A stretch of DNA of 7,294 nt from DATCVR01 sp036566745 (GTDB lineage: Bacteria > Actinomycetota > Actinomycetes > Jiangellales > Jiangellaceae), in the NCBI GenBank assembly GCA_036566745.1, contig DATCVR010000358.1, positions 1 through 7,294 on the forward strand, in the 5' to 3' direction. Below the pieces are notes generated by a model. It was given only the letters and a program-made list of their open reading frames with translations. It was not told where the DNA came from and made no database searches. Position 1 is the first letter of the stretch; the number at the start of each line of letters is the position of its first letter. The position numbers were made by a program, and so were the translations under genes. Of this stretch, positions 1 to 6,111 are shown piece by piece.

Positions 1-369
1 GAGATCCGCGCCCAGGGCGCCCGGGCCGGGCTCGGTCTCAAGCCGGCCACCCCGGTCGAGCCGTTCGAGGAGCTGCTGCCCGAGCTCGACATGCTGCTCG
101 TGATGACCGTCGAGCCGGGATTCGGCGGGCAGTCCTTCCTCGACGTCTGCCTCCCGAAGATCCGCCAGGCCCGCGAGATGGTCTCGCGGTCCGGGCTGGA
201 CGTGTGGGTGCAGGTCGACGGGGGAGTGTCGGGGGCGACGATCGAGCGGTGCGCCGAGGCCGGAGCCGACGTGTTCGTGGCCGGCTCGGCGGTCTATGGC
301 GCGGACGACGCGGCTCGCGCGATCGCCGAGCTGCGAACCCTCGCCACCGACGCCGCCCACACCCACTGA
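1..369 (+). CDS. rpe: Ribulose-phosphate 3-epimerase, C-terminal part (5' end outside window)
   Basis: The gene interconverts ribulose 5-phosphate and xylulose 5-phosphate in the cytosolic pentose phosphate pathway. The frame is open from base 1 to the TGA at 367-369 and gives 122 residues; the family is usually about 220, so roughly the first 100 are missing. Seen directly: GLGLKPATP (residues 10-18), the hallmark MTVEPGFGGQSF (35-46), VQVDGGV (70-76) carrying the family's catalytic Asp at residue 73, and AGADVFVAGSAVYG (87-100), the phosphate-binding end of the TIM barrel. The N-terminal metal ligands lie outside the window. It reads towards the rib operon, 157 bases before the FMN riboswitch. 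Its product ribulose 5-phosphate is a substrate of the RibB domain encoded downstream. Identification is firm; co-transcription with rib is not shown. Confidence 0.97.
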   Translation, partial: EIRAQGARAGLGLKPATPVEPFEELLPELDMLLVMTVEPGFGGQSFLDVCLPKIRQAREMVSRSGLDVWVQVDGGVSGATIERCAEAGADVFVAGSAVYGADDAARAIAELRTLATDAAHTH

Positions 370-526
370 CCGGCGGCTTGGCACGCCGAGTGCTGCCCAC
401 ATCAAGACGAACCAGACGCGATCGCCACCGCTGAGCGGGCCGAGGCCGGCCGCGCTCTGTGCGGAACCCCACATGGGCCGGGAACACGCCCCGGACCGTC
501 GCGGTTACACTCGCAGCAGAGAACCA
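370..526 (+). other. Intergenic region between rpe and the riboflavin leader
   Basis: No convincing gene lies here. Two GC-rich hairpins follow rpe: 371-375 pairs with 384-388 (cggcg/cgccg, 8-base loop), and 433-437 pairs with 453-457 (gagcg/cgctc), with four further inner pairs (438-441 with 448-451) if G452 bulges. Neither is followed by a run of T, so either could only be a U-less terminator of the kind often suggested for actinomycetes. The rest holds the candidate rib promoter annotated separately. Confidence 0.4.
481..511 (+). promoter_or_regulatory. Candidate promoter of the riboflavin operon
   Basis: TACACT (506-511) fits the actinobacterial -10 pattern TANNNT and would start transcription near 517-519, just before the riboswitch begins at 527. 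No good TTGACA-like -35 is seen 16-18 bases upstream. Overlapping it, GGAAC (481-485) and GTT (504-506) are separated by exactly 18 bases, the layout of SigR/SigH-type ECF sigma factor promoters. The position relative to the riboswitch is the main support; which sigma factor is used cannot be decided from sequence. Confidence 0.5.
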
Positions 527-662
527 CGCGTGCTCCGGGGTCGGTGAAATTCCGAGCCGGCGGTGACAGTCCGCGACCCGGTCGTCGTCTTCACGAGACG
601 CCCGGTTGATCCGGTGGAATTCCGGGACCGACGGTGAAAGTCCGGATGGGAGGCAGCACGCG
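527..662 (+). ncRNA. FMN riboswitch (RFN element) aptamer
   Basis: This is a complete six-stem FMN aptamer in the leader of ribD. P1 is a perfect 8-bp stem (527-534 cgcgtgct with 655-662 agcacgcg). Around the junction are four short hairpins: 541-544/552-555 with loop tgaaatt, 560-563/571-574 with loop tgacagt, 611-614/622-625 with loop tggaatt, and 632-634/642-644 with loop tgaaagt. The variable arm is 586-590/596-600 (cgtct/agacg). The conserved GGTGAAATTCCG, CCGGCGGT and the 3' signature GGATGGGAG (644-652) are all present. FMN binding stabilises P1 and, in this family, lowers expression of riboflavin synthesis and transport genes. The next gene is ribD, so the context agrees fully. Confidence 0.97.
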
Positions 663-790
663 CGGGCGGCTCGTCAGCGGTCGGCCGCGCCATCATCGGC
701 GCGCCCTTTCGTAGGCGTGCCGTCCGTGGTGCGCGTTGTCGCGCGCATCGCCCCGGAGCCCGCTCGATCCGAGCGAGGAGGACTCCGGTG
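663..790 (+). promoter_or_regulatory. Expression platform of the FMN riboswitch and ribD ribosome binding site
   Basis: These bases between the aptamer and ribD hold several hairpins: 686-691/698-703 (6 bp), 726-735/742-751 (10 bp with two G-U pairs), and 761-766/770-775 (cgctcg/cgagcg, 3-base loop) ending on the first base of the Shine-Dalgarno sequence GAGGAGGA (775-782). An outer stem 753-758 ccggag with 783-788 ctccgg would enclose that Shine-Dalgarno sequence and take in the first G of the GTG start. The segment 751-759 is also perfectly complementary to 532-540, which overlaps P1 of the aptamer. No strong T tract follows any hairpin, so control of translation initiation is more likely than termination. 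Pairings are seen by eye; the switch is inference. Confidence 0.6.
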
Positions 791-1843
791 GCCACCCCAT
801 CCGAACATGCCGCGATGCGTCGCGCCATCGAGCTGTCGACACGTGCGGCCGGCACCACCGCGCCCAACCCCGACGTCGGCTGCGTCGTGCTCGACGCCGC
901 GGGCGAGGTGGCCGGCGAGGGCTGGCACGAGCGTCCGGGCGGACCACACGCGGAGGTCGTCGCCGTGGCAGCGGCGGGCGAGCGCGCCCGGGGTGGAACC
1001 GCCCTGGTCACCCTCGAGCCCTGTGACCACACCGGACGTACCGGCCCGTGCACGGGTGCGCTGATCGCCGCCGGTGTCGCTCGGGTGGTCTACGCCGTCT
1101 CCGACCCGAACCCCCTGGCCGCCGGGGGCGCCGCCACGCTGCGCGAGCACGGCGTCGACGTCGAGGCCGGGCTGCTCGCCGACGAGGCCGAGCGCGCCAA
1201 CACCCGCTGGCTGACGCCGTTCCGCACCGGCCGGCCGTTCGTCGTCTGGAAGTACGCCGCGACCCTCGACGGCCGCAGCGCCGCCGCCGACGGATCGAGC
1301 CGCTGGATCACCGGCGAGCAGGCCCGCGCCGACGTCCATCGGCTGCGCGCCTCCGTCGACACGATCGTCGTGGGAGCGGGCACCGTCGTCGCCGACGATC
1401 CCCGCCTCACCGCGCGGGACGCGTCCGGGGCGGACCTGCCCAATGAGGTCCAGCCGCTACGCGTGGTGGTGGACTCGACCGGCCGCGTGCCCGCGACCGC
1501 GGCCGTGAACGACGCCGCGGCACCCACCTGGATCGTCACCACCGCCGACGTCGGCGCGGGCCCGGACGGCCGCGTCGACCTCGCCGCCCTGCTCGCGGCG
1601 CTCTACGACAAGGGTCGCCGCTACGTGCTGCTCGAGGGCGGACCGACCCTGGCCGGCGCATTCTGGCGGGCCGGCCTGGTCGACCGAGTGGTCGGCTACG
1701 TCGCGCCCGCCGTGCTCGGTGCCGGATCAGCGGCCCTGGCCGAGGCCGGCGTCACCACCATCGACGAGGCGATCCGCCTCGACATCGCCGACGTCACCGT
1801 GCTCGGCGACGACCTGCGCATCACCGCCACGAGAAGGGCGTGA
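788..1843 (+). CDS. ribD: Bifunctional diaminohydroxyphosphoribosylaminopyrimidine deaminase / 5-amino-6-(5-phosphoribosylamino)uracil reductase
   Basis: RibD performs the second and third steps of riboflavin synthesis from GTP: deamination of the pyrimidine ring, then NADPH-dependent reduction of the ribosyl side chain. The 351-residue protein has an N-terminal cytidine-deaminase-like domain with the zinc site HAE (54-56), EPC (77-79) and GPC (86-88). The C-terminal reductase domain begins near 148 with WKYAATLDGR (154-163) and SRWITGEQA (171-179), then VGAGTVVADDPRLTAR (195-210) and LLEGGPTLAGAF (281-292). Length fits the fused family, and no key residue is missing. The GTG start is supported by GAGGAGGA 5 bases upstream. 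As the first gene of the operon it is the direct target of the FMN riboswitch. Confidence 0.97.
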   Translation: MATPSEHAAMRRAIELSTRAAGTTAPNPDVGCVVLDAAGEVAGEGWHERPGGPHAEVVAVAAAGERARGGTALVTLEPCDHTGRTGPCTGALIAAGVARVVYAVSDPNPLAAGGAATLREHGVDVEAGLLADEAERANTRWLTPFRTGRPFVVWKYAATLDGRSAAADGSSRWITGEQARADVHRLRASVDTIVVGAGTVVADDPRLTARDASGADLPNEVQPLRVVVDSTGRVPATAAVNDAAAPTWIVTTADVGAGPDGRVDLAALLAALYDKGRRYVLLEGGPTLAGAFWRAGLVDRVVGYVAPAVLGAGSAALAEAGVTTIDEAIRLDIADVTVLGDDLRITATRRA

Positions 1844-1847
1844 AGTC

Positions 1848-2477
1848 ATGTTCACCGGAATCGTCGAGGAACTCGGGCAGGTCGTCGAGCTGAAGCCCGA
1901 CGGAGACTCGCCACGGCTGACGTTGCGGGCCACCACGGTCACGTCCGACGCGGTGCACGGCGCCTCGATCGCGGTCAACGGCGTCTGCCTGACCGTCGTC
2001 GACGTCGCACCCGACGCCTTCACCGTGGACGTCATGCCCGAGACGCTGGCCAGGTCCACCATCGGCAACCTGCGGCCGGGGGAGCCGGTCAACCTCGAGC
2101 GTGCCGTCCGCGCCGACGGCCGGCTGGGCGGGCACATCGTCCAGGGCCACGTCGACGGCGTCGGCACGATCGAGCGCCGGGTGCCCGGACAGCGGTGGGA
2201 GGTCGTGCGGATCGCCGTGCCCGAGGAGCTGGGCCGCTACGTCGTCGAGAAGGGCTCGGTCGCGGTCGACGGCGTCTCGCTCACCGTGTCGGCGGTCGGC
2301 GACGGGTGGTTCGAGGTGAGCCTCATCCCCACCACGCTCGACGCCACCACGCTCGGCACTCGCCGCCCGGGCGAACGGGTGAACCTCGAGGTCGACGTCC
2401 TGGCCAAGTACGTCGAGCGGCTGTTGGACCACCGGGGCGAGTCGGACGCGCACGACGCCGGCGATGGGAGAGCCTGA
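1848..2477 (+). CDS. ribE: Riboflavin synthase, alpha subunit type
   Basis: It catalyses the last step, dismutation of two 6,7-dimethyl-8-ribityllumazines to riboflavin plus the pyrimidine that RibH reuses. The gene is called ribC or ribE depending on the species. The 209-residue product shows the internal duplication of two lumazine-binding barrels. Barrel one has MFTGIVEELG (1-10) and IAVNGVCLTV (41-50); barrel two has GGHIVQGHVDGVG (94-106), KGSVAVDGVSLTV (135-147) and IPTTLDATTLG (160-170). Residues matching those important in the E. coli enzyme are visible: Phe2, Cys47, His101, Ser144 and an Asp at 183. The ATG at 1848 was chosen because the family begins with MFTG; it lies 4 bases after the ribD stop. 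The C-terminal tail after about 195 is acidic and variable. Confidence 0.97.
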   Translation: MFTGIVEELGQVVELKPDGDSPRLTLRATTVTSDAVHGASIAVNGVCLTVVDVAPDAFTVDVMPETLARSTIGNLRPGEPVNLERAVRADGRLGGHIVQGHVDGVGTIERRVPGQRWEVVRIAVPEELGRYVVEKGSVAVDGVSLTVSAVGDGWFEVSLIPTTLDATTLGTRRPGERVNLEVDVLAKYVERLLDHRGESDAHDAGDGRA

Positions 2478-3163
2478 TGGATCGGCTGCTGTGGCTGCTC
2501 GATGCCCGCTGGCACGTGATGGGGTCGGAGATCCTGTGGCGGGAGATCATCGGCAACGGGTTCGGCCTGGCCTCGGCCATCCTCGGCATGCGCCGCAAGG
2601 TGTGGGCGTGGCCGGTGGGCATCGCGGGCAATCTCCTGCTCTTCACCGTCTTCCTCGGCGCGGTCTTCGAGACGCCGCAGGCCAAGGACCTCTACGGGCA
2701 GGCCGCCCGGCAGGTGTTCTTCCTGCTGGTCAGCGTGTACGGCTGGTGGCGATGGAGCCGCAACCGGCACGCCGGCTCGGGTGACCACGCGGCCGTGACG
2801 CCGCGTTGGGCCAGCGGACGCGAGCGGCTCGCGCTCGCCGCGGCGTCGGTCGTCGGCATCGGCGTGGCATACGCCGGGCTTCGTGCGCTGGGTTCGTGGG
2901 GACCGCTGGCCGACGCGTGGATCCTCGTGGGCAGCCTGCTCGCGACCTACGGCATGGCCCGCGGGTACGTCGAGTTCTGGCTGGTCTGGATCGCGGTGGA
3001 TCTCGTCGGGGTGCCGCTCCTGCTGAAGGCCGGCTTCTACCCGTCGGCGCTGCTCTACGGCGTGTACGGGGTGTTCTGCGTGGTCGGATTCCTGGCCTGG
3101 CGGAGGGTGCAGCGGACCAGCGTCGACTTCGGGGTCGGCGAGCCGGTGGGGGCGACACCATGA
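2477..3163 (+). CDS. ribM: PnuC-family membrane transporter, likely riboflavin transporter RibM
   Basis: This 228-residue membrane protein has about seven hydrophobic segments (near 22-38, 43-63, 77-93, 117-137, 144-161, 166-184, 187-207), as in PnuC proteins. Family-like features include WREIIGNGFG (21-30), WAWPVGIAGNLL (43-54), YGWWRWSR (88-95) after the third segment, and FWLVWIAVDLVGVPLLL (167-183). Typical PnuC carries nicotinamide riboside, but homologues encoded inside FMN-regulated rib operons of Corynebacterium and Streptomyces (PnuX/RibM) move riboflavin. Its place between ribE and ribBA under an FMN riboswitch makes that the best call; substrate is inferred from context. The ATG overlaps the ribE stop (TGATG), with GGGAG at 2466-2470 as the Shine-Dalgarno sequence, suggesting translational coupling. 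Confidence 0.85.
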   Translation: MDRLLWLLDARWHVMGSEILWREIIGNGFGLASAILGMRRKVWAWPVGIAGNLLLFTVFLGAVFETPQAKDLYGQAARQVFFLLVSVYGWWRWSRNRHAGSGDHAAVTPRWASGRERLALAAASVVGIGVAYAGLRALGSWGPLADAWILVGSLLATYGMARGYVEFWLVWIAVDLVGVPLLLKAGFYPSALLYGVYGVFCVVGFLAWRRVQRTSVDFGVGEPVGATP

Positions 3164-4398
3164 CCGTGCGGCTGGACTCCGTGGAGCGCGCCATCGCCGA
3201 GATCGCCGCCGGCCGGGCCGTGGTGGTCGTCGACGACGAGGACCGCGAGAACGAGGGCGATCTCGTCTTCGCGGCCGGCAAGGCCACCCCGGAGCTGATG
3301 GGGTTCATGATCCGGCACACCTCCGGCGTCGTCTGCGTGCCGATGCCGGGCGCCGAGCTGGACCGGCTCAAGCTGCCGCCGATGACGCAGGTCAACGAGG
3401 ACCGCAAGGGCACCGCCTATTCCGTCTCGGTGGACGCCCGGCACGGCATCAGCACCGGCATCTCGGCCTCCGACCGCGCGCACACGGTGCGGGTGCTCGC
3501 CGACTCCGCGACCGAGGCCTATGAGCTGACCCGCCCGGGCCACACCTTCCCGCTGCGTGCCGTCGACGGCGGCGTGCTGCGGCGACCGGGACACACCGAG
3601 GCTGCCGTAGACCTGGCGCGGCTCGCCGGGCTCTCTCCGGCGGGCGCGATCTGCGAGGTCGTCCACGACGACGGGTCGATGATGCGCGCGCCGGCGCTGC
3701 GTGAGTTCGCCGACGAGCACGGACTGGCGATGATCTCGATCGCCGACCTCATCCGGCACCGGCGCCGCACCGAGCGTCAGATCGAACGGGTCGCGCAGAC
3801 CCGGCTGCCCACCGAGCACGGCGAGTTCGCGGCATACGCCTATCGCGACCTGGTCGACGGCGGCGAGCACGTCGCGCTGGTCATGGGCGAGGTCAGCGGC
3901 GACGAGCCGGTCCTGGTCCGGCTGCACTCCGAGTGCCTCACCGGCGACGCGTTCGGCTCACTGCGGTGCGACTGCGGGCCGCAGTTGCAGGCCTCGCTCG
4001 CCGCCGTCGCGGCGGCCGGCCGCGGCGTCGTGGTGTACCTGCGCGGGCACGAGGGGCGTGGCATCGGCCTGGCCCACAAGCTGCGCGCCTATGCCCTGCA
4101 GGACGGCGGCCACGACACCGTCGACGCCAACCTCGAGCTCGGCCTGCCGGCCGACGCCCGCGACTACGGCACCGGCGCGCAGATCCTCGGTGACCTCGGC
4201 CTGCGATCGATCCAGCTGATGACGAACAACCCGGCCAAGCTCGCGGGCATCGAGGGATACGGTCTGCGGGTGGCCGCACGGGTCCCGCTGCCCATCCGGG
4301 CCCGGCCGGAGAACCTGCGTTACCTGCGCACCAAACGTGACCGGATGGGGCATCACCTGCCCGGCCTGGACGACATCGGCGGAGTGGAAGGAATCTGA
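3160..4398 (+). CDS. ribBA: Bifunctional 3,4-dihydroxy-2-butanone 4-phosphate synthase / GTP cyclohydrolase II
   Basis: The enzyme supplies both starting units: the N-terminal domain turns ribulose 5-phosphate into DHBP and formate, and the C-terminal domain opens GTP. The 412-residue protein shows DDEDRENEGDLV (25-36), ISTGISASDRAHT (97-109), RPGHTFPLRA (125-134) and GHTEAAVDLARLAG (144-157) for the RibB part. The RibA part starts near 205 and has the zinc cysteines 259, 270 and 272 in RLHSECLTGD...LRCDCG, then RGHEGRGIGL (295-304) and TNNPAK (355-360). Tyr311 in KLRAYALQD matches Tyr105 of E. coli RibA, where the GCH III-like Streptomyces variant has Met, so ordinary GTP cyclohydrolase II activity is expected. 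The ATG overlaps the ribM stop as ATGA. Both domains look intact. Confidence 0.97.
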   Translation: MTVRLDSVERAIAEIAAGRAVVVVDDEDRENEGDLVFAAGKATPELMGFMIRHTSGVVCVPMPGAELDRLKLPPMTQVNEDRKGTAYSVSVDARHGISTGISASDRAHTVRVLADSATEAYELTRPGHTFPLRAVDGGVLRRPGHTEAAVDLARLAGLSPAGAICEVVHDDGSMMRAPALREFADEHGLAMISIADLIRHRRRTERQIERVAQTRLPTEHGEFAAYAYRDLVDGGEHVALVMGEVSGDEPVLVRLHSECLTGDAFGSLRCDCGPQLQASLAAVAAAGRGVVVYLRGHEGRGIGLAHKLRAYALQDGGHDTVDANLELGLPADARDYGTGAQILGDLGLRSIQLMTNNPAKLAGIEGYGLRVAARVPLPIRARPENLRYLRTKRDRMGHHLPGLDDIGGVEGI

Positions 4399-4399
4399 C

Positions 4400-4876
4400 G
4401 TGAGTGGCGAAGGCGCACCCGAGCTGAACCTCGATAACGCGGGCGACCTGCGGATGGCCGTGGTCGCGGCGCAGTGGCACCAAGTCGTCATGGACGGCCT
4501 GGTGGCAGGAGCACAACGAGCCATGGACGAGGCAGGCGTGCGCGACCCGCTCCTGCTGCGGGTGCCGGGCTCGTTCGAGTTGCCGGTGGCCGCGGCCCGC
4601 CTCGCCCGCGGCAACTACGACGCGGTGGTAGCGCTGGGCGTGGTCATCCGAGGTGGCACGCCGCACTTCGACTACGTCTGCCAGGCGGCCACGGAGGGGC
4701 TCACCAAGGTCGCTGTCGACACCGGCGTCCCGATCGGGTTCGGCCTGCTGACCTGCGATGACGAGGCTCAGGCGCTCGATCGTGCCGGGCTGGCCGACTC
4801 GCACGAGGACAAGGGCTACGAGGCCGCCCAGGCGGCGATCGCCACCGTGCTCGCGCTGAAGGGCTGCTACGCCTGA
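4400..4876 (+). CDS. ribH: 6,7-dimethyl-8-ribityllumazine synthase
   Basis: RibH condenses DHBP with 5-amino-6-ribitylaminouracil to give lumazine, the substrate of riboflavin synthase; the family forms pentamers or 60-subunit shells. The 158-residue protein has AQWH (24-27) at the usual start of the substrate pocket, VPGSFELPVAA (55-65), ALGVVIRGGTPHFDYVC (78-94) including the catalytic His89, and PIGFGLLTCDDEAQALDRAG (111-130) followed by HEDKGYEAA (135-143). Length fits the family. The GTG at 4400 is chosen because GGAAGGA (4386-4392) lies 7 bases upstream and only 1 base separates it from the ribBA stop; an earlier in-frame GTG at 4337 would add 21 unrelated residues. It is the last gene of the rib operon. 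Confidence 0.97.
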   Translation: MSGEGAPELNLDNAGDLRMAVVAAQWHQVVMDGLVAGAQRAMDEAGVRDPLLLRVPGSFELPVAAARLARGNYDAVVALGVVIRGGTPHFDYVCQAATEGLTKVAVDTGVPIGFGLLTCDDEAQALDRAGLADSHEDKGYEAAQAAIATVLALKGCYA

Positions 4877-4880
4877 TCGT

Positions 4881-4897
4881 CCGCCTCGTGAGCGCGG
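4881..4897 (+). terminator. Possible weak terminator hairpin after ribH
   Basis: Bases 4881-4886 (ccgcct) can pair with 4891-4897 if C4893 is bulged, leaving a 4-base loop. It is short and lacks a T run, so it may be chance. If it does not stop transcription, hisE-hisG could also receive rib read-through. Confidence 0.25.
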
Positions 4898-4917
4898 TCG
4901 TCTCGGTGTGCGGGCGG

Positions 4918-4937
4918 TTACGTAGGCTTGCCCCTCG
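4918..4937 (+). promoter_or_regulatory. Candidate -10 element and leaderless start of hisE
   Basis: TAGGCT (4923-4928) matches TANNNT and lies 8 bases before the GTG at 4937, so transcription would begin at or next to the start codon. There is no credible Shine-Dalgarno sequence before that GTG, which agrees with a leaderless message, common in actinomycetes. TACGTA (4919-4924) is an overlapping alternative. The preceding GCGGTTAC also occurs at the rib promoter (501-508). No clear -35 is seen. Confidence 0.45.
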
Positions 4938-5200
4938 TGAAGAGCTTCGACGACCTCTGGGCTGAGCTGTCCGCCAAGGTGGAGACCGGTACCCCCGGCT
5001 CCGGCACGGTCGAGGCGGTGCGCCAGGGCGTCCATCACGTCGGCAAGAAGGTCGTCGAGGAGGCCGCCGAGGCCTGGATGGCGGCCGAGTACGAGGGTGC
5101 CGAGCGAGCGGCCGAGGAGATCTCCCAGCTGCTCTACCACGTTCAGGTCCTCATGCTGGCCCGCGGCATCAGCCTCGACGACGTCTACGCGAAGCTCTGA
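4937..5200 (+). CDS. hisE: Phosphoribosyl-ATP pyrophosphatase
   Basis: HisE removes pyrophosphate from phosphoribosyl-ATP, the second step of histidine synthesis, and is an all-helical MazG-like enzyme. The 87-residue product is a stand-alone HisE, not the HisIE fusion. Seen directly: KSFDDLWAEL at the N terminus, SGTV (22-25), and the conserved acidic helices KKVVEEAAEAWMAAEYEG (37-54) and EEISQLLYHVQVLM (60-73), with Glu and Lys residues that bind metal and substrate in the family. The GTG at 4937 gives the standard N terminus; a TTG at 4928 would add three residues, but neither start has a good ribosome binding site. It precedes hisG by 17 bases, so the first two enzymes of the pathway are made together, in reverse order of the reactions. 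Confidence 0.95.
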   Translation: MKSFDDLWAELSAKVETGTPGSGTVEAVRQGVHHVGKKVVEEAAEAWMAAEYEGAERAAEEISQLLYHVQVLMLARGISLDDVYAKL

Positions 5201-5217
5201 GAAAGGCCTGACCTGAC

Positions 5218-6072
5218 ATGACCGCACTGCGCATCGCCGTGCCCAACAAGGGGTCGCTGTCCGAGCCGTCGGCGGAGATGCTCCGCGAGGCGGGGTACCG
5301 CCAGCGCACCGATGGCGGCCGCGAGCTCGTTCTGACCGATCCGGCCAACAACGTCGAGTTCTTCTTCCTCCGCCCGCGTGACATCGCGGTGTACGTCGGC
5401 TCGGGCACCCTCGACGTCGGCATCACCGGCCGCGACCTCCTCCTCGACTCCGGCGCTCCGGCCCGCGAGCTGCTGCCGCTGGGCTACGGCGGGTCGACGT
5501 TCCGCTTCGCCGCACCGCCCGGCACCGCCGCCGACGTCGACGGCTTCACGGGCCTGCGGGTGGCCACGTCGTACGCCGGCCTGCTCACCACCTACCTCGC
5601 CGACCGCGGCGTCGACGCGTCGGTGATCCGGCTGGACGGCGCGGTCGAGACGGCGGTCCAGCTCGGGGTCGCCGACGTCATCGCCGACGTCGTGTCCACC
5701 GGCACCACCCTGCGCCAGGCCGGGCTCGAGGTCGTGGGGGAGCCGATCCTGACCTCGGAGGCCGTGCTCGTCACCCGCGCCGAGGGCGAGCTGCCCGAGG
5801 GTGCCGACCAGCTGCTCCGGCGGCTGCAGGGCGTCCTCGTGGCGCGCGACTACGTGATGATGGACTACGACATCCGAGCCGGACGGGTCGACGAGGCCAG
5901 CGCCCTGACCCCCGGCCTCGAGTCGCCCACCGTCTCGCCACTGCACCGCGAGGGCTGGGTGGCGGTGCGCTCGATGGTGCCGCGTGCCGATGCCCACCGC
6001 GTCATGGACGACCTCTGGGAGATCGGCGCCCGGGCCATCCTGGTCACCGACATCCTGGCCTGCCGGATCTGA
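5218..6072 (+). CDS. hisG: ATP phosphoribosyltransferase, long form
   Basis: HisG joins ATP and PRPP, the committed and feedback-inhibited step of histidine synthesis. The 284-residue length is that of the long form, which needs no HisZ partner. The catalytic domains carry RIAVPNKGSLSEP (5-17), RPRDIAVYVGSGTLDVGITG (52-71) and the PRPP-binding stretch DVIADVVSTGTTLR (153-166). The C-terminal ACT-like domain (about 212-284) ends in ARAILVTDILACRI (271-284), the region where histidine binds in the M. tuberculosis enzyme, so inhibition by histidine is expected. The ATG start has GAAAGG (5201-5206) 11 bases upstream, directly after the hisE stop. No abnormality is seen. It ends just before a hairpin terminator facing a convergent operon. 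Confidence 0.97.
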   Translation: MTALRIAVPNKGSLSEPSAEMLREAGYRQRTDGGRELVLTDPANNVEFFFLRPRDIAVYVGSGTLDVGITGRDLLLDSGAPARELLPLGYGGSTFRFAAPPGTAADVDGFTGLRVATSYAGLLTTYLADRGVDASVIRLDGAVETAVQLGVADVIADVVSTGTTLRQAGLEVVGEPILTSEAVLVTRAEGELPEGADQLLRRLQGVLVARDYVMMDYDIRAGRVDEASALTPGLESPTVSPLHREGWVAVRSMVPRADAHRVMDDLWEIGARAILVTDILACRI

Positions 6073-6084
6073 ACGACCCGGCAG

Positions 6085-6107
6085 GCCCCGAGGATTCGGC
6101 TCGGGGT
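6085..6107. terminator. Hairpin terminator between convergent hisG and minus-strand operon
   Basis: A perfect 7-bp stem, ccccgag (6086-6092) with ctcgggg (6100-6106), has a 7-base loop and an added G-T pair at 6085/6107. It starts 12 bases after the hisG stop and ends 4 bases before the stop codon of the converging minus-strand gene, so it could serve both directions. There is no T run on either side. Confidence 0.65.
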
Positions 6108-6111
6108 GGTC

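Noticed and set aside
686..709. Intrinsic terminator between the aptamer and ribD
   Set aside because: The 6-bp stem 686-691/698-703 is followed only by CCCTTTC, with no real T run; the pairings around the Shine-Dalgarno sequence explain control better.
1719..1847. N-terminal extension of riboflavin synthase
   Set aside because: The family starts at MFTGIV, which is at 1848; the extra 43 residues overlap the end of ribD and match nothing.
3160..4398. RibA domain as the GTP cyclohydrolase III-like variant known in Streptomyces
   Set aside because: The deciding position is Tyr (311), as in ordinary GTP cyclohydrolase II, not Met.
3938..5227. 429-codon open frame on the minus strand opposite ribBA, ribH and hisE
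   Set aside because: It runs across three well-recognised genes in the other direction, shows no protein motif, and such long shadow frames are expected in GC-rich coding DNA.
5185..5997. 270-codon open frame on the minus strand opposite hisG
   Set aside because: Composition is low-complexity Gly/Asp/Val/Arg without motifs, while the plus strand encodes a complete HisG.
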